Assembly: GCF_039543545.1 (NCBI RefSeq)
Contig: NZ_BAABJY010000001.1
Span: forward strand, 372,001-436,000
Direction: 5' to 3'
Origin: Luteimonas vadosa
GTDB lineage: Bacteria > Pseudomonadota > Gammaproteobacteria > Xanthomonadales > Xanthomonadaceae
DNA length: 64,000 nt
This document shows, piece after piece, positions 46,345 through 56,044 of the stretch (positions within the stretch are counted from its first letter, which is position 1; each line of letters opens with the position of its first letter). The notes under the pieces were generated by a model. The model was not told the DNA's origin, made no database searches, and saw only the letters and a program-made list of their open reading frames with translations. A program made the position numbers and the translations under genes.

Positions 46345-46394
46345 CCCCGTCCCCGGTCCCGGCATCCACGCCGCCGGCACGTTACCATGCGGCC

Positions 46395-46973
46395 ATGACC
46401 ATGGGAGATGCGCCCGGAACCTGCAGCCTGGAAGCCGGGATCGCATGCCTCCGCCGCGGTGGGGTGGTCGCCTACCCGACCGAAGCGGTCTGGGGGCTCG
46501 GATGCGACCCCTTCGACGAGGCGGCCGTGCGGCGCCTGCTCGCGCTCAAGGATCGCGAGATCGACAAGGGGCTGATCCTGGTCGCGGCCGAACGCGCGCA
46601 ACTGGACGGACTGGTGGACTGGGACGCCCTGGACGCCGCACGGCGGGAGGCGGTCCACGCGTCATGGCCTGGTCCGCACACGTGGATCGCACCGTGCACC
46701 GCGCGCGTGCCGCCCTGGATCACCGGGACGCACGCGGGCGTGGCGGTGCGCGTGAGCGCCCATCCGGTGGTGGTCGCGCTTTGCCGCGGGTTCGGCGGGC
46801 CCATCGTGTCGACCAGCGCCAATCCCGCGGGCCTCCCCCCGCCGCGCCGCCGCGAGGACATGGATACCCGCCTGGCCGGCGAGGTCGACGCCATCGTCGA
46901 AGGGGAAACCGGCGACCTTGGGCAACCCACCCCGATCCGCATCGCCACCGACGGCCGGGTCCTGCGCGGCTGA
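46395..46973 (+). CDS. tsaC: Threonylcarbamoyl-AMP synthase TsaC
   Basis: Protein of 192 residues that makes L-threonylcarbamoyladenylate for the t6A modification at position 37 of tRNAs. It contains GGVVAYPTEAVWGLGCDP, LKDREIDKGLILV (Lys/Arg site) and the IVSTSANPAGLP motif. A second ATG lies at 46401. It is divergent from the H-NOX gene, with 50 bp between starts. Confidence 0.92.
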   Translation: MTMGDAPGTCSLEAGIACLRRGGVVAYPTEAVWGLGCDPFDEAAVRRLLALKDREIDKGLILVAAERAQLDGLVDWDALDAARREAVHASWPGPHTWIAPCTARVPPWITGTHAGVAVRVSAHPVVVALCRGFGGPIVSTSANPAGLPPPRRREDMDTRLAGEVDAIVEGETGDLGQPTPIRIATDGRVLRG

Positions 46974-47072
46974 CGATCGCCTTCACTTGCGGATAACACC
47001 ACGCGCATAGCCTGAACGCACGGCCGAGGCGCCCGTGGGGACGGGCGCCGCCGGATCCACGGGAGACAGACC

Positions 47073-47714
47073 ATGAAACGCAGCACGCCGTGCCTGCTGG
47101 CGCTGGCCCTTGCAGCGACGCTTCCGCTCGCCGCGCAAGAGCCCGCCACCGCGACAACCGAGTCCGCCGCCACTGCCGCGCCGGCCATGGACGCCGAGAC
47201 CCAGGCGATGATGGAGGCCTGGATCAAGGCCGGCACCCCCGGCCCGCAGCACAAGCAGCTGGCGGAACACTTCGTCGGCGACTGGAATGCCAAGCAGTCG
47301 ATGTGGATGGACCCCGCGGCGCCACCGAGCGTGCAGACCGCGAGCTCCAGCAGCCGGGCCGTCCTCGACGGCCGGCAGGTGCGGGGCGAATACGCCGGCA
47401 CCTTCATGGGCCAGCCGTTCCAGGGCATCAGCTACACCGGCTACGACAACGTCACCGGCCGCTACACGACCACCTGGACCGACAGCATGTCCACGGCCAC
47501 CATGCTGGCCTTCGGCGACTACGAGCCCGCCACGAAGACCTATACCTTCAAGTACGACATGCCCGACCCGATGCAGGCCACGCGGCTGATCCCGGTGCGC
47601 ATGACGATCCGCATCGACGGTCCGGACCGCCATGTGTTCGAGATGCACGAAACGCACGATGGCAAGGAAGCGCGCACCATGCAGATCGAGTACACGCGCG
47701 CGGCGAAGAAGTAG
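47073..47714 (+). CDS. DUF1579 exported protein
   Basis: Protein of 213 residues with a signal sequence (LLALALAATLPLAAQE). A DUF1579 domain follows, with HKQLAEHFVGDWNAKQSMW, TDSMSTATMLAFGDYEPA and RHVFEMHETHDG. The domain is a lipocalin-like beta barrel of unknown function. No operon partners. Confidence 0.85.
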   Translation: MKRSTPCLLALALAATLPLAAQEPATATTESAATAAPAMDAETQAMMEAWIKAGTPGPQHKQLAEHFVGDWNAKQSMWMDPAAPPSVQTASSSSRAVLDGRQVRGEYAGTFMGQPFQGISYTGYDNVTGRYTTTWTDSMSTATMLAFGDYEPATKTYTFKYDMPDPMQATRLIPVRMTIRIDGPDRHVFEMHETHDGKEARTMQIEYTRAAKK

Positions 47715-47754
47715 CCGCGTGCGTCGGCAACCGGTGCCTGGCTGAACAGTCCTC

Positions 47755-47782
47755 CGCCCTCCGCTGCGTGCGGCGGAGGGCG
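47755..47782 (+). terminator. GC-rich hairpin after the DUF1579 gene
   Basis: A perfect 10-bp stem, CGCCCTCCGC against GCGGAGGGCG, with an 8-base loop, 40 bp after the gene stop. No T-run follows, so it is a possible terminator only. Confidence 0.45.
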
Positions 47783-47908
47783 TGCCGGCACTGCGGTGGC
47801 TCCGGCGCGCCCGTTCGCGCCGCGCGTCCGCATTCGTTGCTTGAATCGCACCCAACCACGCACCCGGCGAAACTTTCCATGCACGGCCCGGGCGCGCATC
47901 ATGGGAGC

Positions 47909-48628
47909 ATGACCCTGCATGCCCTGCTCGCAGCCCTGCTCGTGCCGCCCTTGCTGGCGGCAGGCGCGGCGGCACGCGGGGCCGACACCGGCAAGGTCAC
48001 GATCTACCATTGCACCGACGCCAAGGGTCGGCTGACCCTCAGCGATGCGCCTTGCCCCAAGGGACAACGGCAGGAGGCGCGCAGCATGCTGCGGCCGCAG
48101 GATCCGCCGGCGCGGCCCGCGGTTCCCGCGCAGCCGGTGGCGCCCGCGCCCGCCGATCGGGCACCCACCCGCGTCGTCGTGCTCCAGCCGCCACGGCCGC
48201 TGTACGAATGCGTCACGCCGGACGGCGAGCGCTACACGAGCGACACCAACGACGGTCGCCCCCGCTACGTGCCGCTGTGGACCCTGGGCTATCCGGTCGC
48301 GCTTGGCTCCGCGACGCGACCGCGTCCTCCCGGCGGCGCACGCATCGACATCGACACAGGCGACGTGCGCGTTTCCGCGGCCACCCGGCCGCGGCGGCAC
48401 CTGCTTCCGCACGGTCATGGCTACGGCTACGGCTACGGAGCAGCAACCACCCTGGTGCGCGACGATTGCCACGCCCTGCCGCAGGCCGAAGTCTGCGCGC
48501 GCCTCGTCGACCGTCGCGACGCGATCCGTACCCGCTTCTTCAACGCCCAGCAGAGCGAGCGCGACGAGCTGCGGATCGAGGAGCGCGGGATCAACCACCG
48601 CCTCGCCAACGACTGCGGGGTCGGCTGA
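47909..48628 (+). CDS. DUF4124 exported protein, first of a tandem pair
   Basis: Protein of 239 residues with a signal sequence ending near AARGAD. A DUF4124 domain has IYHCTDAKGRLTLSDAPCPKG, then a proline-rich linker and a second half-domain YECVTPDGERYTSDTND. The C-terminus has paired cysteines (DDCHALPQAEVC). DUF4124 proteins are periplasmic and their role is unknown. An ATG at 47879 would add ten residues. Its TGA overlaps the next gene's ATG by one base. Confidence 0.82.
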   Translation: MTLHALLAALLVPPLLAAGAAARGADTGKVTIYHCTDAKGRLTLSDAPCPKGQRQEARSMLRPQDPPARPAVPAQPVAPAPADRAPTRVVVLQPPRPLYECVTPDGERYTSDTNDGRPRYVPLWTLGYPVALGSATRPRPPGGARIDIDTGDVRVSAATRPRRHLLPHGHGYGYGYGAATTLVRDDCHALPQAEVCARLVDRRDAIRTRFFNAQQSERDELRIEERGINHRLANDCGVG

Positions 48629-49269
48629 TGCGGCCTTTCCGCTGGACCGCGCTGCTACTCGCCGCGGCAGCCATCTCCCAGGCACAGGCGCAAGTCGTCA
48701 TCTACCGCTGCACGGACGCCAGCGGCGCCCTGACCGTGCAGAACGACGAGCCCTGCCCGAAAGGCACGAAGCAGGAACGCAGCGTCGTCGAACCGCCACC
48801 CCCGCTGCCAGCCTACGTGCCCAGCAGCTCGCCGCAACCGGCCGCGTCCATCACCGCCGCACCGGAGCCGGCAGCGACCGAAGGTCGATCCGAACCATCG
48901 CGTCCGGACACACCGCCACCGGCCGTGCTCGCGGCCGCCGATCGCCTGCCCCCGCCGCCGATCTACCAATGCAACACCTGGGACAACGGCAGTTACCTCA
49001 GCGAAGACCCGGCGCCCAAGCCGCGTTGCGTGCGCCTGCAGACCACCGGCCTGGGTGGCAACCCCGAGAACGGCGCCGGCGCCGCCTGCGAGATGAAATA
49101 CGACCAGTGCCAGCGCGTCCCCGACGGCGCCGCCTGCGACGGCTGGGTCAAGCGCCAGCGCGAAATCGAATCCGGCTGGCGCTTCGCACGCGGCGAGGAC
49201 AAGGCCACGCTGCAGGAAGAGTTCGCCCGCGTGGCGAGGATCCTCAGCGACACGACCTGCGGGACATAG
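48628..49269 (+). CDS. DUF4124 exported protein, second of a tandem pair
   Basis: Protein of 213 residues, paralogous to the preceding one. Signal sequence (LLLAAAAISQAQAQ), the domain VIYRCTDASGALTVQNDEPCPKG, a Pro/Glu-rich linker, and a C-terminal part with IYQCNTWDNGSYLSED and several cysteines likely to form disulfides (CEMKYDQCQ, GAACDGW, DTTCGT). The one-base TGATG overlap shows that the two are translated together. Confidence 0.82.
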   Translation: MRPFRWTALLLAAAAISQAQAQVVIYRCTDASGALTVQNDEPCPKGTKQERSVVEPPPPLPAYVPSSSPQPAASITAAPEPAATEGRSEPSRPDTPPPAVLAAADRLPPPPIYQCNTWDNGSYLSEDPAPKPRCVRLQTTGLGGNPENGAGAACEMKYDQCQRVPDGAACDGWVKRQREIESGWRFARGEDKATLQEEFARVARILSDTTCGT

Positions 49270-49540
49270 CACCGGCAACACGTAGCGGGGTTCGCATCGA
49301 CGCGTTGCCCCACGCCTCGACCCGGGACCGGCGCCGCGTGCACTTCCGGCCGAACGGGACGCGGACGCTTCGCCAGTGGGCAACCCTTTTGCGCGCCAGG
49401 CCGCACGCCTGCCCGTGGGACCACGACTGGAGCGACTGCACGTCGCGCCAAGGTCGTTCGCGCCAGACTGAGGGCCCATCCTCCTGCCGGTTCGGGTGGG
49501 GTTTTCCTGACTCGTCGCCAGCAACCATCCGGAGACCGCG

Positions 49541-50236
49541 ATGTCCGTTCCGCGTTATCCCAACGAAAGCGAAGACTACCGCCGCGCCAGGAATGCCCTG
49601 CTCGATGCGGAACAACGCCTGGTCGACCAGGTGAAGGCGGTCGCCGCCCTGCGCCGCCGGCTGCCGCCCGGCGGTGAGCTGAAAGAGGATTACACCTTCG
49701 CCAGTGCCAACCGGGACACCCTGGGCGAGCCGATCCGGTTTTCCGAACTGTTCGGCGACAAGGACACGCTGCTGCTCTACAGCTACATGTTCGGCAAGGC
49801 GTGGGACAAGCCGTGCCCGTCGTGCACGTCGTTGATCGACGGTTTCGACCGCGCGACGATCTCGGTACGCCGGGACGCCGCCTTCGTGGTCGTGGCCAGG
49901 GCACCGGCCGAGCGGCTCCGCGCCTGGGCCGACACCCGGGGCTGGAACGACATCGATCTGGTCTCTGCCGAGTCGAACACGTACCTGGCCGACTACAAAT
50001 GCCAGGACGGCGACGGCGATGACGGGTTGCAGCCGATCATGCACGTGTTCACCCGCAGCGACGGCATGATCCGCCATTTCTGGGGCACCGAACTGCGGCA
50101 GAACCATGTCGACACCGTGTGGCCCTACTGGAACCTGATGGACATGACCCCCGAAGGCCGCCCGGACGTGCCGACACCCCCGCAGGATTTCCGCTCCCGG
50201 TTCCTGGAGCAGCACTACCTGGACGGCGACGGCTAG
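49541..50236 (+). CDS. DUF899 thioredoxin-like protein
   Basis: Protein of 231 residues of the DUF899 family, with a thioredoxin-like fold. It contains RRRLPPGGELKEDYTF at about residue 40 and MFGKAWDKPCPSCTSLIDGFDRA, where the CxxC pair sits. The family is sometimes fused to or next to regulators of redox or detoxification, but its reaction is not known. No signal peptide. The 270-bp gap before it holds nothing I can identify. Confidence 0.85.
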   Translation: MSVPRYPNESEDYRRARNALLDAEQRLVDQVKAVAALRRRLPPGGELKEDYTFASANRDTLGEPIRFSELFGDKDTLLLYSYMFGKAWDKPCPSCTSLIDGFDRATISVRRDAAFVVVARAPAERLRAWADTRGWNDIDLVSAESNTYLADYKCQDGDGDDGLQPIMHVFTRSDGMIRHFWGTELRQNHVDTVWPYWNLMDMTPEGRPDVPTPPQDFRSRFLEQHYLDGDG

Positions 50237-50280
50237 CGCCCCGGCCCGCTTCGCTCCGCCGCGGATCCGCGGGAGACGCG

Positions 50281-51261
50281 TTACTCCTGATCGGACGAAC
50301 GCCGTGTTCCCACGGTCACCTCATCCGCGATCGTCAACGTCATCAGGTCTTCGCCGACCAACAGGGGACCGTCGTAGGTGGCGCGCGTCTCCCCGACCAG
50401 GTCTTCCGCCCGCATGCCGCCCGCCAGCACGAGGTGGGAGTAGACCGCGAGCTTGGGTGCCACGGCGGTGAACACTCGGCCGGCATCGGCCGGTTGCGTG
50501 TGATGCACCAGGCGGGGGAGGTCCGGGTGCGCCTGCTTGAACGCTGCGGGCGCATCCGCGACTTCGTGCACCAGGAGATCGACGCCCTTGGCGCGCCTGA
50601 TGAGCGATTCGGAATAACGGGTATCGCCCGACAAGGCGACCGATCGCTCGCCCGAGTCGACCCTGAATCCGAATGCGGGGGCCACCGGAGCGTGGTCGAC
50701 GTCGAAGGCCAGCACCTCGACGCCGTCCGCATGCCAGCGATAGCCACCTGAGATTTCGGTCACCTCGATCGCCACGCCCTGCGCGCTGCGTCCGGCTTCT
50801 GCGGTGCGAATGGCGATGTCGTACTCGAACGCCTTGGCCAGATGTTCGGCAAGGGCGCTGGTTCCCACCGGACCGTACACCCGCAGTGGCGTCGTGCGCC
50901 CATCGACCACCCATCCGGTCAGCCAGACGTCGACCAGCCCCACGACGTGGTCCGAGTGCAGGTGCGTCAGGAAGATGCCGTCGAGCTCGCCCGTGCTGAC
51001 GCCCACTTGCCGCAAGCGCTGCATGGTTCCGCGCCCGGCGTCGAACAGCAGCGTCTGTCCGGCAGCCTCGACCAGCGTGCCCGGGCCGAAACGCTCCAGG
51101 CTCGGCGTCGGATCACCGGTGCCGAGCAGGGTGACCCTGATGTCCTGCGACAGGGCCTGGCTCGAACAGGCGAGCAGCAACGCGAACACGCCCCCGCAGA
51201 CGCGGTCGAGGATCGTCGTTCCCGCGATCCTGCCCACGGCATGCCGCGGGCTAGAAGCCAT
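50281..51261 (-). CDS. Exported MBL-fold metallohydrolase
   Basis: Protein of 326 residues with a signal sequence (VCGGVFALLLACSSQALSQD) and the zinc-binding motif FLTHLHSDHVVGLVD (HxHxDH) near residue 85. Later ligands lie in FDVDHAP and SGDTRYSE. It resembles arylsulfatase or tRNase Z-like members of the family; substrate unknown. Start ATG at 51261 is inside the end of the upstream SDR gene (11-bp overlap). Confidence 0.84.
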   Translation of the reverse strand: MASSPRHAVGRIAGTTILDRVCGGVFALLLACSSQALSQDIRVTLLGTGDPTPSLERFGPGTLVEAAGQTLLFDAGRGTMQRLRQVGVSTGELDGIFLTHLHSDHVVGLVDVWLTGWVVDGRTTPLRVYGPVGTSALAEHLAKAFEYDIAIRTAEAGRSAQGVAIEVTEISGGYRWHADGVEVLAFDVDHAPVAPAFGFRVDSGERSVALSGDTRYSESLIRRAKGVDLLVHEVADAPAAFKQAHPDLPRLVHHTQPADAGRVFTAVAPKLAVYSHLVLAGGMRAEDLVGETRATYDGPLLVGEDLMTLTIADEVTVGTRRSSDQE

Positions 51262-52027
51262 AACGCGTGAACCCGCCATCCACCGCAATGCACTCGCCGG
51301 TGATGTAACCCGACGCCGGCAGGCACAGGAACGCCACGGCGGCGGCGACTTCCTCCGGCTCGCCCACGCGCCCCATCGGCGTGCGCAGCAGGACCTCGTC
51401 GAGGTAATCGGGGTCCGAGAGCTTGGCCGAGGTGCGGCGGGTGCGGATGTACCACGGCGCCACGGCGTTGACGCGGATACCGTCCTCGGCCCATTCGACG
51501 GCGAGGTTGCGGGTCATCTGGTGCAACGCGGCCTTGGCCATGCCGTAGGGCGCGCCGCTGCGCACGTGCGTACTGCCGGAGACGCTGCCGATGTTGACGA
51601 TGCTCGAGGCCGCGTGCTGGGTGAGCAGCGGGAAGGCGTAACGGCACAACTCGAACGCCGAGAACAGGTTCACCTCGAAGATCTCGCGCCACTCGTCCTC
51701 GGTGTAGTCGACCGCCGGCCTGCTGAGGTTGCCGCCGGCGTTGTTGACCAGGACGTTGAGCCCCTCGCCCTGGTCCTCGACCCAGTCCAGCAGTTCGCGG
51801 CGCTGCTCGTCGTCGGCGACGTCGGCGATGAAGGCGCGCACCTCGCCGCCCGGGCACTCCTCCAGCAGTTCCTCGCGCGCGGCCTCCAGCGCGTCGCCGC
51901 TGCGCGCGACGATCAGCACGCGTGCGCCGAACCCCAGCAGCTCACGCGCGATGGCGCGCCCGATGCCGGCGCTCGCGCCCGTGACCAGGGCCAGTTGTCC
52001 GTCGAGGCGCCAGCGATGCGGGTCCAT
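51251..52027 (-). CDS. Short-chain dehydrogenase/reductase
   Basis: Oxidoreductase of 258 residues with a Rossmann cofactor motif TGASAGIGRAIA near residue 17, NNAGG near 92, and catalytic Ser then YxxxK in APYGMAKAALHQM. The sequence resembles tropinone reductase-type SDRs, which reduce ketones with NADPH. Substrate unknown. It overlaps the MBL hydrolase gene by 11 bp and so forms an operon with it. Confidence 0.88.
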   Translation of the reverse strand: MDPHRWRLDGQLALVTGASAGIGRAIARELLGFGARVLIVARSGDALEAAREELLEECPGGEVRAFIADVADDEQRRELLDWVEDQGEGLNVLVNNAGGNLSRPAVDYTEDEWREIFEVNLFSAFELCRYAFPLLTQHAASSIVNIGSVSGSTHVRSGAPYGMAKAALHQMTRNLAVEWAEDGIRVNAVAPWYIRTRRTSAKLSDPDYLDEVLLRTPMGRVGEPEEVAAAVAFLCLPASGYITGECIAVDGGFTRYGF

Positions 52028-52092
52028 GGGCGTTCCGGGTTGCGGATGGGCGTTGGGCGTAGGATAACGCCGGGCCCATCGAGGACAGCACC

Positions 52093-52329
52093 ATGAACGT
52101 ACGCACCATGCTCGCCGCCACCGTGCTCGTGCTGTCGGCAGCCGCCTGCACGCGGCCACCCGAGCCGCCGACGGACGATCCGCCGGAACCGCAGGCCCGC
52201 GGATCGGATGCGACGGAATCGCATGACGCGATCCAGGCGCCGATCCAGAAGGCCGAGGCGGTGGAGGGCGCCGTGCTCGACGCCGCGGCGAAGCAGCGCG
52301 CCGATATCGAAGCGCAAACCGGGGGTTAG
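52093..52329 (+). CDS. Small lipoprotein of unknown function
   Basis: Protein of 78 residues with a lipoprotein signal (MLAATVLVLSAAACT; lipobox SAAC), a Pro/Glu-rich stretch and a C-terminal helix (AIQAPIQKAEAVEGAVLDAAAKQRADIEAQ). It starts 65 bp from the SDR start on the opposite strand. I recognise no family beyond small helical lipoproteins. Confidence 0.7.
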   Translation: MNVRTMLAATVLVLSAAACTRPPEPPTDDPPEPQARGSDATESHDAIQAPIQKAEAVEGAVLDAAAKQRADIEAQTGG

Positions 52330-52627
52330 CGCCCGGGCGCGCCGCCTGCGTGGGGGCTTCCACGGCCGCGTCCGTGGAGGGCTGGCGCAAGACGCACGAT
52401 GCGTGCGCATGCGTGTTCTCGCTCCCACGTGACGCCCGCAAGACACCGCCGCGCTGGGTCCGTAACCGGCACTTCCGCGCGGCTTTTCAGCCGCAGCGCG
52501 AAAACCGGTGGACGCGGCATGCGTCGCGTCGCATCAGCGGTTTTCTTTCGGGTTCCGGGGATTGGATGCGCGATGCATGCGCGAGCGTGCGGGCGTGCAC
52601 CCGTACGCTCGGCGCTAGCGAAATGGG
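52330..52627 (+). other. Palindrome-rich gap between lipoprotein and sppA
   Basis: 298 bp without a gene. A hairpin (TCCACGG / CCGTGGA, 52359-52378) lies 30 bp after the lipoprotein stop and may end its transcript. Farther on come several self-complementary runs built from GATGCG/CGCATC-like units, including GCATGCG near 52410 and 52520 and GATGCATGCGC near 52570. No coding signal. Confidence 0.4.
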
Positions 52628-54508
52628 TCAGAAATCGCAGAAGCAGTGCGCCACGGCCTTGACCGGCGAACCACCCCGCTCCCTCGCACGCTCCAGGAAG
52701 CGCAGGTCCTGCTCGGCGTCGGGCAGCAGGCGTGCCAACAGGCCGCGGGCCATCCCCGATTGCTGCAGCAGGTGCGCGCCCATGCGCCCTTCGGCGAAGC
52801 TGGTGAACCAGCGCTCGAACGGCGTCGCCGGTTTCTCCACGTAGCGCAGGCGCCAGGTGTCGGGCTTGCCGAGTCCCGCGCGCCTGGCGGCATCGTCGAC
52901 CGCGGCCTGCAAGCCACCGAACTGGTCGACGAGGCCGCGCTGCCTGGCCTGCGCGCCGCTCCATACCCGGCCACGGGCGACGGTGTCGATCTGCTCGACG
53001 CTGCGCTCGCGCGCCTTGGCGACCTTGCCGGTGAATTCGCGGTAGCCCCGCTCGATCACGGCCTGAATCACCGTACCGACTTCCGGCTGCAGCGGACGGG
53101 TGATGTCGAAGGCGCCGGCGAAGCGGGTAGTGCCGACGCCGTCGGTGTGCACGCCGATGCGATCGAGGGTGCGCGGGATCGTCGGGATCAGGCCGAAGAT
53201 GCCGATCGAACCGGTGATGGTCGAGGGGTCGGCGAAGATGCGATCGGCATTCATGCTGATCCAGTAGCCACCCGAGGCGGCCAGGTCGCCCATCGAGACC
53301 ACGACCGGTTTTCCGGCTTCCTTCAATGCCACGACCTCGCGGCGGATCTGCTCGGAGGCGAAGACTTCGCCGCCCGGCGAATCCACCCGCAGCACGACGG
53401 CGCGGACATCGTCGTCGTCGCGCGCGTCGCGCAGCAACGCCGCCGTGGACTCGCCGCCGATGGTGCCCGGCGGCTGCTTCCCGCCCGTGATCTCGCCTTC
53501 TGCGACCACCACGGCGACCTGGGGGCGCGGGTCCACGCCCGGCACCACGCTGTCGACGTGCTTGAGGTAACCCTCCAGCGAGATCTGGCGGAAGCCGCCT
53601 TCGGCGTCCTCGTCGATCTCGCCCCGCTCGGCCAGCAGGTCCTCGACCTGCTCGCGCGTCTTCAGGCCGTCGACAAGCTTCTGCTCCACGGCATAGCGGC
53701 CAAGGTCGCCGCCGACCGCCACGATGCCCTCGGGCATGGTGCGGATGCCCGCGGCGATCCGCGCCGGACTGAGCTTGCGCGCCTTGCCGACATCGGCCAG
53801 GTAGCGTTGCCAGATGTCGTTCATCCAGAACAGGTCGGCCTCCTTGGCCTCCGGCGACGCCCCGTCTAGCACGTAGGGTTCGACCGCGGACTTGTACTCG
53901 CCGACCTTGAACACGTGGACGTCGACGTCGAGCTTGTCCTGCAGGCCCTCGCGGTAGTACTGCCGGTACCGCCCCAGGCCCTCGAGCAGCAGCCCGCCCT
54001 CGGGATCCATGTAGACCTCGTCGGCCTCCGCCGCCAGCAGGTACTGCGCCTGCTCGAAGTAGTCGCCATAGGCCACGACCTGCTTGCCCGCGGCCTTCAC
54101 CCGGGCGATCGCGTCCGCGAGCTCGCGGATCGAAGCGTAACCGGAGAAGCTCATGCGGTCGGTGCGCAACAGGACCCGCTCGATGCGCGCGTCTTCAGCG
54201 GCGGCGTCCAGCGCGCGCAACAGGTCCCGGAGCTGTACTTCGCCAGCGTCCTGGCCCAGGCTCTTGCCAAGCGCGCGGCTGACCGGATCGGAGCTGTACT
54301 GCTCCACCAGCGCGCCCTGGGGCGCGACCACCAGCGTGGTGCCGTCCAGCAACGACTTGATGCGGTCGCCGGCGGCCAGCACCACGAGCAGCAAGACCAG
54401 CAGCAGCAGGAACAGCAGGTTGAACACCAGCCGTCGGGTGAAATTCAGGGCATCCCAGAAACCGACCAGGACGCGGGCAATGGGGCCGCGACGGCGCGGT
54501 GTGTTCAT
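52628..54508 (-). CDS. sppA: Signal peptide peptidase SppA, 67K type
   Basis: Serine protease of 626 residues, the long two-domain form, that digests cleaved signal peptides in the inner membrane. A membrane helix (LVFNLLFLLLLVLLLVVLAAG) precedes the N-terminal domain with the catalytic Lys region AGKQVVAYGDYFEQAQYLLA. The C-terminal domain carries the nucleophile in MGDLAASGGYWISMNAD and then GSIGIFG. The gene stands alone, with a MATE gene 71 bp upstream. Confidence 0.94.
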   Translation of the reverse strand: MNTPRRRGPIARVLVGFWDALNFTRRLVFNLLFLLLLVLLLVVLAAGDRIKSLLDGTTLVVAPQGALVEQYSSDPVSRALGKSLGQDAGEVQLRDLLRALDAAAEDARIERVLLRTDRMSFSGYASIRELADAIARVKAAGKQVVAYGDYFEQAQYLLAAEADEVYMDPEGGLLLEGLGRYRQYYREGLQDKLDVDVHVFKVGEYKSAVEPYVLDGASPEAKEADLFWMNDIWQRYLADVGKARKLSPARIAAGIRTMPEGIVAVGGDLGRYAVEQKLVDGLKTREQVEDLLAERGEIDEDAEGGFRQISLEGYLKHVDSVVPGVDPRPQVAVVVAEGEITGGKQPPGTIGGESTAALLRDARDDDDVRAVVLRVDSPGGEVFASEQIRREVVALKEAGKPVVVSMGDLAASGGYWISMNADRIFADPSTITGSIGIFGLIPTIPRTLDRIGVHTDGVGTTRFAGAFDITRPLQPEVGTVIQAVIERGYREFTGKVAKARERSVEQIDTVARGRVWSGAQARQRGLVDQFGGLQAAVDDAARRAGLGKPDTWRLRYVEKPATPFERWFTSFAEGRMGAHLLQQSGMARGLLARLLPDAEQDLRFLERARERGGSPVKAVAHCFCDF

Positions 54509-54579
54509 GTCGACTCCGAAAAAAGACGCGATCTGCAGCCAGTATCGGCGAGCATCGCCGGCGCGTCATCCGCCATCGG

Positions 54580-55947
54580 TCATCCCGCCATCAGTCGCGG
54601 ATCGCGCGAGGAACGCAGGAAACGCGCGCCCATCAGCAGCGCCGCCACGCCCAGGCCGGCGATCAGGCCGATCCACATGCCGCGCGTGCCCCAGCCCAGG
54701 CCCAGGCCCAGCCCCGCACCCAGCGGCATGCCCACGCCCCAGTAGGCGAACGCGGCCAGGAACATCGGCACCCGCGTGTCCTTGAGTCCGCGCAACGCGC
54801 CGGCGGAGAGGACCTGAATGCCGTCCGGGAACTGGAACGCCGCCGCGTACAACAGCAGGACGGCCGCCAGGCCCGATACAGCCAGGTCGCGGGTGTAGAT
54901 GCCGACGATGGCCTCGTGCCCCAGCAGCAGCACCAAGCCCGACAGCGCCTGCGTCGCCAGCACCAGCACCAGTCCGGCGAAGGCCGCGCGACGCACACCG
55001 ACGCTGCCGCGCGCACTGCCCACGGCATGCCCCACTCGCACCGTGGTCGCCTCGGCCACGCCGAAGGGGATCATGAAGCACAGGCTGGCCACGTTGATCG
55101 CGATCTGGTGCGCGGCCGCGGGGATTTCGCCCAGGCGGCCGATCAGCAAGGCCGTCACGATGAACAGGCTTCCCTCCATCATCACCGTCACCCCGATCGG
55201 CAGGCCCGTGCGCAGCAGGCCTGCGATCGTGGTCCATGACGGCGGATCGAACCGGGCGAACAAGGCGAGGTCGGCGAAGCGGGGCGCGCGCCGCAGGTAA
55301 ACGAAGAAGGCGATCGCCTGGCACCAGATCATGATCGCCGAGGCGTACCCCAACCCGCCCGCGCCCAGTTCCGGAAGACCGAAGGCACCGAAGGCCAGCA
55401 CGTAGCCCAGCGGCACCAGCAGCAGCAGGCCGCCGAAGCCCAGCACCATGGTCGGCAACGTCCAGTGCAAGCCATCGCTGAGGTAGCGCATCGCGTAGTA
55501 CAGGGTCAGCGCCGGCACCCCCCAGCGGATGCCGTGCAGGAATGCGGTGGCGCCGGGCCGGATTTCCGGCGCGATGCCCATCGGCGCCAGTGCATGCACG
55601 GCCAGCGTGAGGAACGCGAACAGCAACACGCCCAGTCCCGCGGCCAGCCACAGCGACTGCCGGAACACCGCGCCGATCTCCGCACGCCGGCCGGCGCCGT
55701 CGAGCTGCGACACCGAAGGCGGCAGCGCCATCAGCGTCCCCATCGGGATCATCATCGGCAGCCAGAACAGCGCCGTCCCCACGGCGACCGCGGCCAGGGT
55801 GGTGGTCCCGTGGTGGCCCGCGATCACGCTGTCGACGAAGCCGATCAATCCGGTCGACAGGTGGCCGAGCACCAGTGGCGCGGCCAGCACGGCGGTGGTG
55901 CGCACTTCGCGACGAAAGGGCGCGGCGGTGGACGAGGGATGGGACAC
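54580..55947 (-). CDS. MATE-family multidrug efflux transporter
   Basis: Antiporter of 455 residues with twelve hydrophobic segments in two halves. It has LAAPLVLGHLSTGLIGFVDSVIAGHHGT at the start and AAHQIAINVASLCFMIPFGVAEATTVRVGHAVG in the second half, matching NorM-type sodium or proton drug antiporters. I chose the GTG at 55947 (VSHPSSTAAP); a frame-open ATG ending at 56034 would add 29 residues. Confidence 0.88.
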   Translation of the reverse strand: MSHPSSTAAPFRREVRTTAVLAAPLVLGHLSTGLIGFVDSVIAGHHGTTTLAAVAVGTALFWLPMMIPMGTLMALPPSVSQLDGAGRRAEIGAVFRQSLWLAAGLGVLLFAFLTLAVHALAPMGIAPEIRPGATAFLHGIRWGVPALTLYYAMRYLSDGLHWTLPTMVLGFGGLLLLVPLGYVLAFGAFGLPELGAGGLGYASAIMIWCQAIAFFVYLRRAPRFADLALFARFDPPSWTTIAGLLRTGLPIGVTVMMEGSLFIVTALLIGRLGEIPAAAHQIAINVASLCFMIPFGVAEATTVRVGHAVGSARGSVGVRRAAFAGLVLVLATQALSGLVLLLGHEAIVGIYTRDLAVSGLAAVLLLYAAAFQFPDGIQVLSAGALRGLKDTRVPMFLAAFAYWGVGMPLGAGLGLGLGWGTRGMWIGLIAGLGVAALLMGARFLRSSRDPRLMAG

Positions 55948-56044
55948 GGGAAGCCAGGGCGATTGCGGCCGCGCATCCGATCGGCTGTCGGGCGCTGGCG
56001 CCGGGTCGCGGCAGGCGACTAGTCTAACGTCCACCTGCGGGCGC

